Source: Sphingobacteriales bacterium 50-39
GTDB taxonomy: Bacteria > Bacteroidota > Bacteroidia > Chitinophagales > Chitinophagaceae
Reading direction: 5' to 3'
Length of the DNA: 64,000 bases
Assembly: GCA_001898505.1 (NCBI GenBank)
Contig: MKTZ01000020.1
Location: 172,558 to 236,557 of the forward strand
Position numbers and translations under genes: made by a program. The notes beneath the pieces were generated by a model, which saw only the letters and a program-made list of their open reading frames with translations, did no database searches and was not told where the DNA came from. Positions 44,456-53,979 of the stretch are shown piece after piece. Position 1 is the first letter of the stretch. Each line of letters opens with the position of its first letter.

Positions 44456-44524
44456 TTGTGCGTTTTTTTGGATATTCCATACTCCTATCGGCTGGTTTTT
44501 CAGTCTTTATTGTAATACTGCATC

Positions 44525-45535
44525 ATGGGAGTACCTGAACGATTGACTTACCTGTTCCACAGGTTTTATGAAAAAACATCCACTCCATCCGAAACAGAGG
44601 AGTTGTTGCAACTATTGTCGCGCCCGGAGAACGACGAGCTCCTCAGAGAGCTCATCGACGAGACATGGTCGCAGGATGTCCCCTCACGGCTTCAGGACCC
44701 GCAAACAGCCAACAGGATACTACAATACATCATCCAGCAGCAGCCTTCCGCCGCCCCGCCCGGGCAGCACCATAGATTGGTCGGACGCAACAGGTTATTT
44801 TTAAGATACGCTGCTGCGATCGTCCTTCTATTATCTGTCTCCTTTCTGACCTGGTACATTTACTCCTCCCGCACCACCACTACGGTCCCCAGGCTGGCCG
44901 AGTCACCCAAGCCTGTACCCGACCAATGTCTCACCCTGGCAGATGGCAGCAAGATCCTTTTACACAAAGATGCCCATATCGACTTCGATCCGGCATTCTC
45001 CGGCAAAACAAGAGAAGTGACGCTCGTAGGAGAAGCCTATTTCGATATCCGTCACGACACCCGCCCTTTCATTGTCCACACCGGCCCTATAACGACCACT
45101 GTATTGGGCACCGCCTTTAATATCAACGCGCACGACAAAGACCTTACGATCACCGTACTAAAAGGAAAAGTAAAGGTCGATAACGGCACCGGCGACTTCA
45201 GCATCCTCAAACGTAACGAACAGGTCATGGTAGACATGGTCAATCACAAGCTGAAAAAAGTACAGGTCGATGCCAAAGAAGAGATTGCCTGGAAAAAACC
45301 CTATTTGTTGTTCAACGATGTCAGCATGAAAGAAGCCGTGGATGAACTGCAACAGCGGTTCCACGTCAACGTCACCCTCTCAAACCCCGCCTCTGAAAAC
45401 TGTCATGTAACCGCCACTTTTACACAAGGTGAATCCCTGGAAAAAATCGTAAAAGTCCTGTCGAAGATCAACAACATGGACTACAGGCTCACTACAGGTG
45501 GTGGATTTGAATTGACGGGCGAAGGATGTAAGTAG
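44525..45535 (+). CDS. FecR-family anti-sigma factor
   Basis: 336 residues. The N-terminal cytoplasmic part (1-90) binds the sigma factor. A single membrane helix lies at about 94-112 ('YAAAIVLLLSVSFLTWYIY'). The periplasmic FecR domain ('LADGSKILLHKDAHIDFDPAFSGKTREVTLVGEAYFDI' in order, 'TVLGTAFNINAHDKDLTITVLKGKVKV') is followed by a C-terminal DUF4974-type domain ('PYLLFNDVSMKEAVDELQQRFHVNVTL') that contacts the STN domain of the transporter. It lies between the ECF sigma and susC genes. Confidence 0.92.
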   Translation: MGVPERLTYLFHRFYEKTSTPSETEELLQLLSRPENDELLRELIDETWSQDVPSRLQDPQTANRILQYIIQQQPSAAPPGQHHRLVGRNRLFLRYAAAIVLLLSVSFLTWYIYSSRTTTTVPRLAESPKPVPDQCLTLADGSKILLHKDAHIDFDPAFSGKTREVTLVGEAYFDIRHDTRPFIVHTGPITTTVLGTAFNINAHDKDLTITVLKGKVKVDNGTGDFSILKRNEQVMVDMVNHKLKKVQVDAKEEIAWKKPYLLFNDVSMKEAVDELQQRFHVNVTLSNPASENCHVTATFTQGESLEKIVKVLSKINNMDYRLTTGGGFELTGEGCK

Positions 45536-45558
45536 CAATAAAACCGTAAAAATAAAAT

Positions 45559-45624
45559 AACCTGCCCTGGCTGGAACCCGGAGCAGGTTGTAAAATACCT
45601 TTTTGTCTGAAAGAAAGAAGGTAT
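45559..45624 (+). promoter_or_regulatory. Two hairpins between fecR and susC
   Basis: Arms aacctgc/gcaggtt (45559-45589) followed by GTAAAATACCTTTTT, and a second pair atacctt/aaggtat (45595-45624) sharing those bases. The layout could be a leaky terminator or attenuator between the regulatory and transport genes. Confidence 0.4.
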
Positions 45625-45666
45625 CCTGTCTTAAACAAGTTTTCGTCATTTAAAACAATCAAAACT

Positions 45667-48600
45667 ATGACATTTTCTCTATTGTCAGCGTTCTGGCGGC
45701 TTTACCCTGTCGAAGGGCGCCGGGAACTGCTTATTCAAATCAAAAAACGGTTGCCTTATTGTATGCGAATTAGCTTTTTTATAATACTTATCTTTCTGTG
45801 CAGCATACAGTTAATAAGCGCTCGGGATGCGAGTGGACAAGACATCAACAAAGTGTTTATTTCTCTGGAACTGAAGAACGAACCGCTGACGGCGGCCCTG
45901 GAAAAGATCCAAAAGCTCACTCCTTTTACCTTCGCTTACAACAAGCGTGAGATCAAGCGGGTGGCGAATCTCAATCTTGCCTGGAATGGCCGGTCTGTGC
46001 ATACCATCCTGGAAGCGCTTTTGAGACATACCTCCCTGCAATACGAGCAGGTTGGCAATACCATCGTTATCTCTTATCGACGCAACGACAGGTCCGAGGC
46101 CGAAGGTCATCTGAGCAAACTGCCTTCCCTCATTCCCTCGGAAGCCCCCGAAATAGAAGTAACGGTCCGCACCATCACGGGTACGGTCACCAATACTGCG
46201 GGAGACCCCATACAGGGTGTATCTGTGACGATCCGCGGCAGCGCCAACGGAACCACCACCGACGTTGAAGGGAAGTTCAAGATCGTCGTTCCGGATGAAG
46301 GAGCTACATTGCAGTTCTCCTCCGTAGGCTATCAGCCGCGTGCGGTCTCCGTCGGCAGCCAGACCACCCTGAACATCAGGCTGACAGAAGTAGCGGCCGG
46401 CCTCAACGACGTCGTCGTCATCGGTTATGGTACAGCCAAAAAATCGGACCTCACCGGCGCCGTAGCCAGCCTTAAAGGCGATCAGCTGCTGGACCGCCCG
46501 GTCCCCAATGTCTCGCAGGCGCTGGAAGGCAAGATACCGGGCGTGGACGTCATGATCAATAGCAACGCTCCGGGTCAGCCTGCAAAGGTTCGCGTCCGTG
46601 GCATCGGCTCCATCAACTCCAGCCTGGACCCGTTGTATGTCGTCGACGGGGTCACGGGTGTAGATATCAATACGATCAATCCCCACGAAATAGCCAGCCT
46701 GGAAGTTTTAAAGGATGCCTCTTCCACGGCCATCTATGGCGCCCGTGGCGCCAACGGGGTCATCATGGTCACCACCAAGCGCGGCCGTAAAGGAGACACC
46801 CGTGTGACCTATGATGGGAATGCCAACGTCGCCGTCCTCAACAGACACCTGCCCACTCTCAATTCGGATGAATTTGTCAAGGTCTATAACCAGGCCTTTG
46901 CCAATGGCAGCAAATTCGATCCCCTGGGTGGCACCTGGACCCCGCCCGTCCCCTTGAACCACATCGGCCTGCCTAAACTTTTTGACGCCAACGACAAACC
47001 TCTCTACAACACCAATTGGGAAAAAGAAGTATACAAGCCGGCCTTCTCCCATGACCATTTCATCAATATCCAGGGCGGCAGCGAGAAATCCCAATTCAGC
47101 GCCAGCTTAGGCTACCTGGATCAGAATGGTCTTATGATCAATAGCTGGTTCAATCGCTATACGGCCAAGCTGACACTCGACAACGAAGTCAACAACTGGC
47201 TGAAGTTCGGCGGCTATATCAATATCATCCGAAGCACCCAGCGCATGGTATCCGATGGCAACGGATCCCTCAACGTCCCCCGTATGGTGACGGAAGAAGT
47301 GCCCATCGTGCCTATCAAATATCCCGATGGCAGCTGGGCGGGCAACAATGATATCGCCGGCCTCGAAGGCGGTCCCAATCCGGTGCATATCTCTCAAAGC
47401 CGCTACTCGCTCAACAATAACTTACAGGCGCTGGGCGATGCATACTTTGTCATCCACCTTACCAAAGAGCTGGATCTGAAGAGCGACTTCGGATATAATC
47501 TCAGCGGGCAAAAGAACAACTTCTATTCCGCACAGGACCTCCCGCACCTGTCCCAGGACCAGGGCGGGCAGGCCACGATCAATACCTATTATAACTACTT
47601 CTGGCAGTCCGAGAACTATCTCACCTGGAATAAGAAGATCAACGATCGCCAGAAGATGACAGCCCTGCTGGGCGCCTCCTGGCAGAAGTACAAACAGGAA
47701 TGGGTAGATGCCGAGACCCAGAACTTCATCGACGACTTCTTCCAGTACAATTCCTTACAGGCAGGCTCCGTAAGGAACCAGACACAGTCCCTCAGCGTCC
47801 CCACCTGGTCCATGAACTCCTATTACGCCCGTGTGACCTACAACATCGACGACAAGTATCTCTTCACCGCCACAGGACGTTATGACGGCAGCTCCCGGTT
47901 CGGGACGAACAACCAGTTCGCCTTCTTCCCCTCCATCGGCGCAGCCTGGCGTATCTCCGAAGAGGACTTTATGAAACACAGCGATGTCATCAGCTATATG
48001 AAGATCCGTGGCAGCTATGGTCTCACCGGCAATTCCGAGATAGGCTTTGGCTTATCCAAAGGACAAATAACACCCGGCACTGTAGTGCTCAACGGCGCCA
48101 ACCAGTCCACCCTCCTGCCCAATTATATCGGCAATCCCAACTTGAAGTGGGAAAAATCCCTTCAAGGGGACGCAGGATTGGAAATGGGGCTGTTCCACGA
48201 CAGGATCCAGCTAAACATCGACTGGTACAACCGTACTACCAAGGACCTGCTGCTGCAGACGCCCATACCCTGGTCTGCCGGCATGCAAGCCAACAACGTA
48301 TACCAGAACATCGGATCCGTACGCAACACCGGCATCGAGATCAATCTGAATACGGTCAACGTCAAGACACATGACCTCACCTGGAGCACCAACTTCATCT
48401 TTGCCGCCAACAGTAACAAGATCCTCAAGCTCAACGATGGCAACGCGGATATCTTCCCCGGCCCTAACTTCCTGGGACAAACGAATATCCTCCGGGTTGG
48501 CAAACCCATCGGCTCTTTCTGGGGCATGACCCGCCTGGGTACCTATAGCTCGGATGAGGCTGCGGAAGCCGCATTGGTGAACCTGAAGCCGGGCGATCGT

Positions 48601-49176
48601 AAGTACCTGATGGACAAGGATGGAAAAACACCCATCTACAGCATCATCGGTCGGGCCTATCCCAAATGGACGGGCACCTTCAGCAGTACGATCGCCTACA
48701 AGGGCTGGGACTTCTCTTTCGACATTCGATTTGTCCAGGGTGTAAATACAGCCGCTACTTTCAAGCACTCCAGCGAGGACAGACAGACCATCGCCAACAG
48801 TCTGAAAACAGTGCTCGATGGCTGGACACCGGACCATCAGAACACCATGGTCTCGCAGGTACGTAATTACAAATTCGCTCAAAACTCGCATTTCGACACC
48901 TGGTGGGTAGAAGACGGCTCCTTTATCCGTGGTCAGAATATAACCCTTGGTTATACCCTGCCCGAAGCCACGGTGCGGAAAATGAAGCTGACCAAGGTAC
49001 GTATCGCCGCCAGCGCGCAGAACTTCTTCCTGCATACGAAATATACGGGTTATGATCCGGAGGTCGATACGTTCAATTCCAGCTACGGTAATAACCCTGC
49101 CTTCTCTCAGAACCTGGATTTCTTCTCCTATCCCCGCCCCATGACGATGAACCTGGGCCTGACGGTAGGATTTTAA
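45667..49176 (+). CDS. SusC/RagA TonB-dependent receptor with N-terminal STN signalling domain
   Basis: 1169 residues. The signal sequence is after a 32-residue leader ('MRISFFIILIFLCSIQLISA' could also start at 45763). The STN domain (about 65-140, 'LKNEPLTAALEKIQKLTPFTFAYNKREI') contacts FecR. A carboxypeptidase regulatory-like domain (about 165-245) and the TonB plug (about 250-370, 'VVVIGYGTAKKSDLTGAV', 'PLYVVDGVTGVDINTINPHEI', 'ASSTAIYGARGANGVIMVTTKRG') follow, then the barrel. It is both transporter and transducer for the ECF sigma. It pairs with the SusD 25 bp downstream. Confidence 0.93.
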   Translation: MTFSLLSAFWRLYPVEGRRELLIQIKKRLPYCMRISFFIILIFLCSIQLISARDASGQDINKVFISLELKNEPLTAALEKIQKLTPFTFAYNKREIKRVANLNLAWNGRSVHTILEALLRHTSLQYEQVGNTIVISYRRNDRSEAEGHLSKLPSLIPSEAPEIEVTVRTITGTVTNTAGDPIQGVSVTIRGSANGTTTDVEGKFKIVVPDEGATLQFSSVGYQPRAVSVGSQTTLNIRLTEVAAGLNDVVVIGYGTAKKSDLTGAVASLKGDQLLDRPVPNVSQALEGKIPGVDVMINSNAPGQPAKVRVRGIGSINSSLDPLYVVDGVTGVDINTINPHEIASLEVLKDASSTAIYGARGANGVIMVTTKRGRKGDTRVTYDGNANVAVLNRHLPTLNSDEFVKVYNQAFANGSKFDPLGGTWTPPVPLNHIGLPKLFDANDKPLYNTNWEKEVYKPAFSHDHFINIQGGSEKSQFSASLGYLDQNGLMINSWFNRYTAKLTLDNEVNNWLKFGGYINIIRSTQRMVSDGNGSLNVPRMVTEEVPIVPIKYPDGSWAGNNDIAGLEGGPNPVHISQSRYSLNNNLQALGDAYFVIHLTKELDLKSDFGYNLSGQKNNFYSAQDLPHLSQDQGGQATINTYYNYFWQSENYLTWNKKINDRQKMTALLGASWQKYKQEWVDAETQNFIDDFFQYNSLQAGSVRNQTQSLSVPTWSMNSYYARVTYNIDDKYLFTATGRYDGSSRFGTNNQFAFFPSIGAAWRISEEDFMKHSDVISYMKIRGSYGLTGNSEIGFGLSKGQITPGTVVLNGANQSTLLPNYIGNPNLKWEKSLQGDAGLEMGLFHDRIQLNIDWYNRTTKDLLLQTPIPWSAGMQANNVYQNIGSVRNTGIEINLNTVNVKTHDLTWSTNFIFAANSNKILKLNDGNADIFPGPNFLGQTNILRVGKPIGSFWGMTRLGTYSSDEAAEAALVNLKPGDRKYLMDKDGKTPIYSIIGRAYPKWTGTFSSTIAYKGWDFSFDIRFVQGVNTAATFKHSSEDRQTIANSLKTVLDGWTPDHQNTMVSQVRNYKFAQNSHFDTWWVEDGSFIRGQNITLGYTLPEATVRKMKLTKVRIAASAQNFFLHTKYTGYDPEVDTFNSSYGNNPAFSQNLDFFSYPRPMTMNLGLTVGF

Positions 49177-49201
49177 TTACACCACCCGAAAAACGAATAG
49201 A

Positions 49202-50716
49202 ATGAAACGTTTTAAAAATATAAGTGTCGCTCTCTTACTCATAGGCTCCCTGGGAAGCTGTAAAAAATTCCTGGAAGAAAAGCCTACCAACTTCCTGAGT
49301 CCTGGTTTCGCTATTACCAATGTCAAAGAAGCCAGGGCCCTGACCAATGCCTGCTACACCAAGCTCCAGGGGCTGCTCAACGGACAGCCTTCCTCTTATG
49401 GAGGCAATACCTGGAACCTCATGGAGTTTATGACGGGCAAATCCAACAGCGATCTGGGGCAGACGGGATTTGTCAACTTCCAGAACCTCAGCTATGACAA
49501 TACTTCTTTCTACGTGGACACGTGGTGGCAGCAGATGTATATGGGCATCGGCGCCTGTAACCTCGCCCTGTCCAGCCTGGCAACGGTCAATCCGGGTGTG
49601 GTGAGCGACTCGGTAAAGAAAAATATGCTGGCTGAAGCGCATGCCCTGCGGGCCCTGTATTATTTCTTCCTGGTAAGGATGTATGGCGCTCTGCCGATGG
49701 TGACCAGCGTGCCGAAAAATCTTAACCTGAAGATTTCCCGCAGCCCGGCAAAAAGCATCTATGACAGCGTCATCATTCCCGACCTGCTGACGGCCGAGTC
49801 CTCTACCCTGCGCTGGCAGGACAATACGGGCCTGGTATCCATGAGCGCGGTAAAATCCCTGCTTGCGGACGTATACCTCACCTATGCAGGCAATCCCATC
49901 AAAGGGGGCGATCAGTATTATACCGAGTCGGCCAAACGATCAAAGGATGTCATCACCAATGGCGGGTACAGCCTTTTCCCAAAATACACGGATATGATCA
50001 ATCCTTCCAACAAGAACAAGGGTGAGTTCATCTTCCAGGTGCAGTATGCCGCGGCGGCCAATTCGAACAATCCATTGACGGCGCTCACCATCCCCAACTA
50101 TTCGGGCATTTCCAAATATTCGGATGAATATGGTTCGGTGCACCCGACGGATCAGTTTATCCACTCCTTCGACCCGTCGGACAAGCGTATCGCGGAACGC
50201 CAGTTCTTCTATACCAGCTACCCCAATATCAAGACAGGCGCCACGGTCAATTTCCAGTATCACTACATCTATAAATGGTTCGATTCGTCGGCTGTAACAA
50301 ATACGGCAAAATCCGATTTAAACTACACGATATATCGTCTGGCCGACGTATATTTAATGTATGCAGAAGCCTCCAACAGGGCGGAGGGCACACCCAACAG
50401 CGACGCCATTCACTATGTGAACCTGATACGCGAAAGGGCCAACCTGGGAGACCTGGTGGGAATTCCTTCCCAGTCGGATTTTGAGCATGAAGTATGGCTC
50501 GAGCGCTATTTTGAGCTTTGCTTCGAGAATAAGATGTGGTTCGACATGATACGCACCCTGAAAGTGCATAATGACGTGACGGGTAATTGGGATGATTTTG
50601 TAGGGCATAAGACTGTCTGGAATGCTACTTTCACGGCCAGTCAGCAGCTCTTCCCGGTGCCGAAGCAGGAGACGGATGTAAATCCCAACCTTCTGCCCAA
50701 CAATCCGGGTTTCTAA
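49202..50716 (+). CDS. SusD/RagB-like outer-membrane lipoprotein
   Basis: 504 residues. Lipobox 'IGSLGSC' with Cys20. 'KKFLEEKPTNFLSPGFAITNVKEARALTNACYTKLQGLL' in order is the family opening. 'AEAHALRALYYFFLVRMYGALPMVT' is the TPR-like signature. 'LADVYLMYAEASNRAEG' and 'VWLERYFELCFENKMWFDMIRT' near the end are standard. It belongs to the classical SusD family, unlike the SusD-like_2 protein at 17647. No carbohydrate-active enzyme is adjacent. Confidence 0.92.
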   Translation: MKRFKNISVALLLIGSLGSCKKFLEEKPTNFLSPGFAITNVKEARALTNACYTKLQGLLNGQPSSYGGNTWNLMEFMTGKSNSDLGQTGFVNFQNLSYDNTSFYVDTWWQQMYMGIGACNLALSSLATVNPGVVSDSVKKNMLAEAHALRALYYFFLVRMYGALPMVTSVPKNLNLKISRSPAKSIYDSVIIPDLLTAESSTLRWQDNTGLVSMSAVKSLLADVYLTYAGNPIKGGDQYYTESAKRSKDVITNGGYSLFPKYTDMINPSNKNKGEFIFQVQYAAAANSNNPLTALTIPNYSGISKYSDEYGSVHPTDQFIHSFDPSDKRIAERQFFYTSYPNIKTGATVNFQYHYIYKWFDSSAVTNTAKSDLNYTIYRLADVYLMYAEASNRAEGTPNSDAIHYVNLIRERANLGDLVGIPSQSDFEHEVWLERYFELCFENKMWFDMIRTLKVHNDVTGNWDDFVGHKTVWNATFTASQQLFPVPKQETDVNPNLLPNNPGF

Positions 50717-50745
50717 AAAGCCTATACACATGAGAGAATAACAAG

Positions 50746-50797
50746 GCCGGCTGTCGAAATCTTGAAAAAGGGTCAAGTGGCAGCCGGCTACTTTTTT
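50746..50797 (+). terminator. Terminator after susD
   Basis: Outer arms gccggctg/cagccggc (50746-50753, 50781-50788) with an inner cttga/tcaag stem, followed by TACTTTTTTATG. Confidence 0.75.
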
Positions 50798-50814
50798 ATG
50801 TAAAGCGGATCATG

Positions 50815-50822
50815 TATATTTG
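50815..50822 (+). promoter_or_regulatory. Promoter of the sterol desaturase-like gene
   Basis: TATATTTG fully matches TAnnTTTG, with the T-run of the preceding terminator about 18-23 nt upstream as -33. It lies between the two possible start codons (50812 and 50830). Confidence 0.5.
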
Positions 50823-50829
50823 TTCGAAC

Positions 50830-51828
50830 ATGGAAATTCTCAACACGCTCTCCGACGAATTGCTTCGCTTCAGCGGCCTGCGCCCCTTGCTTGACATGTA
50901 TCACAAAGGAGATTATTCCGCCCTATCGACCCCCCAGGGTCTTCTGTCCGCCATATCCCCCGTCATCCCCTTCCTCCTCTTCATCGAGATCATACGCGCG
51001 CTGGTGTACAAAAGATTCAGGATCGAAGACTACCGGATGCCTTTTTTTGTATTCATAGCCAACCGGTTTATTTCCCGCTTCATCTCCATCGCGGCGGTAG
51101 GCTGGTGTATCAGTCACCTGGAAAAACATGCCCTCTTCCATACCACCTTCAGGTGGTATTGGCTCATCTATGGATACATCATCTGGGAGTTTGCCCACTT
51201 CATCTATCATTATTTTGGCCATAAGGTGCGTCTTTTCTGGTGCCTCCATTCCACCCACCACGCACCACAAAGCATGAACCTCTCCGTCACCTATATGCAT
51301 TTCTTCCTGGAAGCTCCCTATGCGGATGTGATCCGCACCTCCCTATGCATCCTGGCGGGCGTAAATCCACCGCTGCTCTTTCTCATCATGGCCATCGACG
51401 GCACATGGGGCGCCTTTATCCACGTGGGAGAAAATATCATGCGCGACGGCCGGATGGGTTTTTTGCAAAAGATCATCCTCACTCCCTCTCACCACCGTGT
51501 ACACCACGCCCGTAATCCCTTGTACATGGATACCAACTTCTGCAATCTGCTGAATATCTGGGATCGTGTCTTTAAGACCTACCAGGACGAAAAAACCTCC
51601 GAAGAAATAGAATATGGTATTACCCGCCCTGTCAATACCCGCAGCTTCCTCGATATGTACTTCGGAGAATTCTACTGTCTGTTCAAAGACATCGCCAAAG
51701 CACCGGGGCTAAAGAACAAATTCCTCTATATCTGGATGCCGCCGGGTTGGAGCCATACGGGCGAACACAAGACAGCCCGGGTAGTCAAAAGAGAGCATGC
51801 CCTCTCAACGCCGGAGCACTCGCTTTAG
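50830..51828 (+). CDS. Sterol desaturase/fatty acid hydroxylase superfamily protein
   Basis: 332 residues from the ATG at 50830; an ATG at 50812 is possible but lies upstream of the -7 box. Integral membrane di-iron enzyme. The histidine clusters are complete: 'HFIYHYFGH', 'HSTHH' and 'HHRVHHARN'. There are about five helices, beginning 'LLSAISPVIPFLLFIEIIRALVY'. The superfamily hydroxylates or desaturates sterols, fatty acids or carotenoids; the substrate is not deducible. The last 24 bp overlap the convergent T9SS protein gene. Confidence 0.88.
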   Translation: MEILNTLSDELLRFSGLRPLLDMYHKGDYSALSTPQGLLSAISPVIPFLLFIEIIRALVYKRFRIEDYRMPFFVFIANRFISRFISIAAVGWCISHLEKHALFHTTFRWYWLIYGYIIWEFAHFIYHYFGHKVRLFWCLHSTHHAPQSMNLSVTYMHFFLEAPYADVIRTSLCILAGVNPPLLFLIMAIDGTWGAFIHVGENIMRDGRMGFLQKIILTPSHHRVHHARNPLYMDTNFCNLLNIWDRVFKTYQDEKTSEEIEYGITRPVNTRSFLDMYFGEFYCLFKDIAKAPGLKNKFLYIWMPPGWSHTGEHKTARVVKREHALSTPEHSL

Positions 51829-53181
51829 ATAAACCTCTTTCGCCGTTATTATCCTCACCACATAGCACCCGGCTGGAAGATGACCACAATTGACGACGAT
51901 GTTCCCCTCACCGCCGGCGGGGCGGAGATGTATCAGTTCCATCCCTTTGATATCCATTAGGGATATTTCTTCCGCGCGCTCTCCGGCCGGCATTACGATC
52001 CGGAATACACTATTGAAAGGATTGGGGCTTATCACCGGAGTTGCAGGGCCCGTCTCTCTTTTCACCGTAACCACTCTGCTGTTCCAAACGCCGGAAGAAG
52101 ATGTCACACATATCACCCTGTAATAGTTCACCCCCCCGAGAGGTTGCATGTCCTCACAATAAAACGCATCTCCTGCTGCCATCCTTACATCGGCGGGTAT
52201 CGCCTCATATTTCACGCCATCGGAAGAACGTTCAACCCTCCACCGGTGGCTATGATCCACGCGATCTATCTTCCATTGAAGATAGTTGACATTTCCCCTG
52301 GCGGTGACGGAAAGATCACTGAATGACACCGGAAGGACGGCGATAGACCCGCAGATGGTGCAGCCCTTGAAAAGCTGGGCATTGCCCCAGGGCTTTGTCT
52401 TGCCCCGGGACACCTGGCAACTGCTGTCGGTGGTTTCAGTAGGTCCCAGACAGGCATACATCGTTGCATCTCCCGTCACCTGCTCGCAGATATAAGCGTT
52501 GTTGCTGACAGAAACACAGGCAGGCCCGGAAGGCGCCGTATAGGTATGATAAGCATTATTGATAAGCACGGACTGGTAGATCTGGCTTTTCAACCCCATG
52601 CAAACACTACCCGCCGCCGAATTGAGGTCTGTAACGATACCGTGCATGCTTGCTTTGCCTTCGTTGACAAACCAGCTGTATGGATTGTTGATGACCATCC
52701 AGTCGAACAGTAAGCTCAATGTCGACGCGATGCCGGCGTTGATAAATACATTTGGCTGCGAGACGCTGGCGCGCCCACCGTCCAGTACCAGCCCTCTTTG
52801 CAGATTGAACGTGCCGTAATTATATACATAGCAGCCTCCCTGCATGAGCAGGGCGGGACCGCTGGTGATGGTCAGACTGGCGCCGGGTCTTACAAAGATG
52901 ACGCCCGAATAGAAATTAAAGGTATTGATCGTCAGGTTGCCGCAAACGATGAGGGTGCCGCCATTGATCGTCAGACCGCTGAACACCTGGGGACTACCAT
53001 AAAACCATTTGCTGACGCTGGTCCCGATAGTCTCTCCATCGCTCGCCAGCGGTTCTGTCCCGCTGCAGTCCGGTGCGGGAGGAGCCACCAGGCATTGCGC
53101 CCGGAGGGCGGTGGTCATGCCCATCAGGATCATTATACAAATACAGATACAAAAGGCTTTTCGAATAGAAGTCTTAACCAT
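51805..53181 (-). CDS. Secreted protein with a T9SS type A sorting domain
   Basis: 458 residues from the ATG at 53181. Signal peptide 'FCICICIMILMGMTTALRA'. The middle (about 60-200) has repeated short beta turns ('LTINGGTLIVCGNLTINTFNFYSGVIFVRPGASLTI' in order), suggesting a right-handed beta-helix. The C-terminal 75 residues ('SPNPFNSVFRIVMPAG', 'SLMDIKGMEL', 'LPAGCYVVRI') form the type A sorting domain that directs export through the type IX system. Twelve or more cysteines suggest disulfides. No enzyme motif. It is divergent from the LytTR gene. Confidence 0.85.
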   Translation of the reverse strand: MVKTSIRKAFCICICIMILMGMTTALRAQCLVAPPAPDCSGTEPLASDGETIGTSVSKWFYGSPQVFSGLTINGGTLIVCGNLTINTFNFYSGVIFVRPGASLTITSGPALLMQGGCYVYNYGTFNLQRGLVLDGGRASVSQPNVFINAGIASTLSLLFDWMVINNPYSWFVNEGKASMHGIVTDLNSAAGSVCMGLKSQIYQSVLINNAYHTYTAPSGPACVSVSNNAYICEQVTGDATMYACLGPTETTDSSCQVSRGKTKPWGNAQLFKGCTICGSIAVLPVSFSDLSVTARGNVNYLQWKIDRVDHSHRWRVERSSDGVKYEAIPADVRMAAGDAFYCEDMQPLGGVNYYRVICVTSSSGVWNSRVVTVKRETGPATPVISPNPFNSVFRIVMPAGERAEEISLMDIKGMELIHLRPAGGEGNIVVNCGHLPAGCYVVRIITAKEVYLKRVLRR

Positions 53182-53429
53182 AGGTTTGGATTTTAGGGTA
53201 CTTAAAAATACCAGTCGCCCGGGAATAGACATCATCAATGTGCAGCACTTGCACAAAATGACGCACCAATGGCGCTTATTCAGGAACTATCCGGGAATGA
53301 CAGGCCGGGCAAAGAGCCTTCCGCCGGTGGGATGGACGAAGCCGGCTGGCTCCGGATCGGATTTGGGCAATTCATCGCATTATTCCAGCGGTTCATGCAT
53401 AGCAGATGGGAACTCCTTCCGGCAGACAA

Positions 53430-53437
53430 TAACTTTG
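53430..53437 (+). promoter_or_regulatory. Promoter of the LytTR gene
   Basis: TAACTTTG fully matches TAnnTTTG, 26 nt before the ATG at 53464, which supports that start over an open upstream frame from 53269. Confidence 0.45.
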
Positions 53438-53463
53438 CCGGCCCAACTTCGTTTTATACCCGT

Positions 53464-53979
53464 ATGAGAATAATAGTTATCTCTGAAGAAAGACAGCTCA
53501 CACAGCGATTGAGACAGGCTTTAAAGGATCAATCGAAAAGGACGGCCACCGTGGAATTCCGGCAGTCCGGCACATTTACGCTCGACAGCGTGATCAACGA
53601 ATATACGCCAGACCTCATACTCGTAATGCCGCGGGGAGGCTATCGTCAACGGTTTCTCGTCAGACAGGGTCAGAAGCTGCAATCCATACCGACAGAGGAT
53701 ATATATTATTTTTATTCAGAAGAAAGGTTCATCTTTTTCCGTACGCGGGGGAATCAAAAGTTCCTGGTTGACTACAGGATCGAAGAGCTGGAGAAAATGC
53801 TGGATCCGCTGCAATTCTTCCGGGTCAATCGGTCATATCTTATCTCCATCGATGCCATCGACCAGGTCTATCCACATTATGGCAACAGGCTGAAGCTGAT
53901 CACCGTACTGTCTACACCCAAAGAGATCATCGTCAGCAGGGACCGGGTGCCCGACTTCCGGGCATGGATGGGAGAGTGA
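53464..53979 (+). CDS. LytTR-type DNA-binding regulator with a truncated N-terminal domain
   Basis: 171 residues. The C-terminal LytTR domain (about 75-171) is complete: 'LQSIPTEDIYYFYSEERFIFFRTRGNQKFLVDYRIEELEKML' in order, then 'FFRVNRSYLISIDAIDQVYPHYGNRLKLI' and 'EIIVSRDRVPDFRAWM'. The first 60 residues ('MRIIVISEERQLTQRLRQAL...DLILVMPRGG') look like the beginning and end of a receiver domain with the phospho-acceptor middle missing. No histidine kinase is adjacent. It ends next to the convergent lipoprotein gene (0 bp). Confidence 0.85.
   Translation: MRIIVISEERQLTQRLRQALKDQSKRTATVEFRQSGTFTLDSVINEYTPDLILVMPRGGYRQRFLVRQGQKLQSIPTEDIYYFYSEERFIFFRTRGNQKFLVDYRIEELEKMLDPLQFFRVNRSYLISIDAIDQVYPHYGNRLKLITVLSTPKEIIVSRDRVPDFRAWMGE

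Noticed and set aside
48211..49035. Open frame of 274 codons opposite the second susC
   Set aside because: Shadow of the barrel-coding region.
53269..53463. N-terminal extension of the LytTR gene
   Set aside because: A full -7 box lies inside it and the extension has no domain resemblance.
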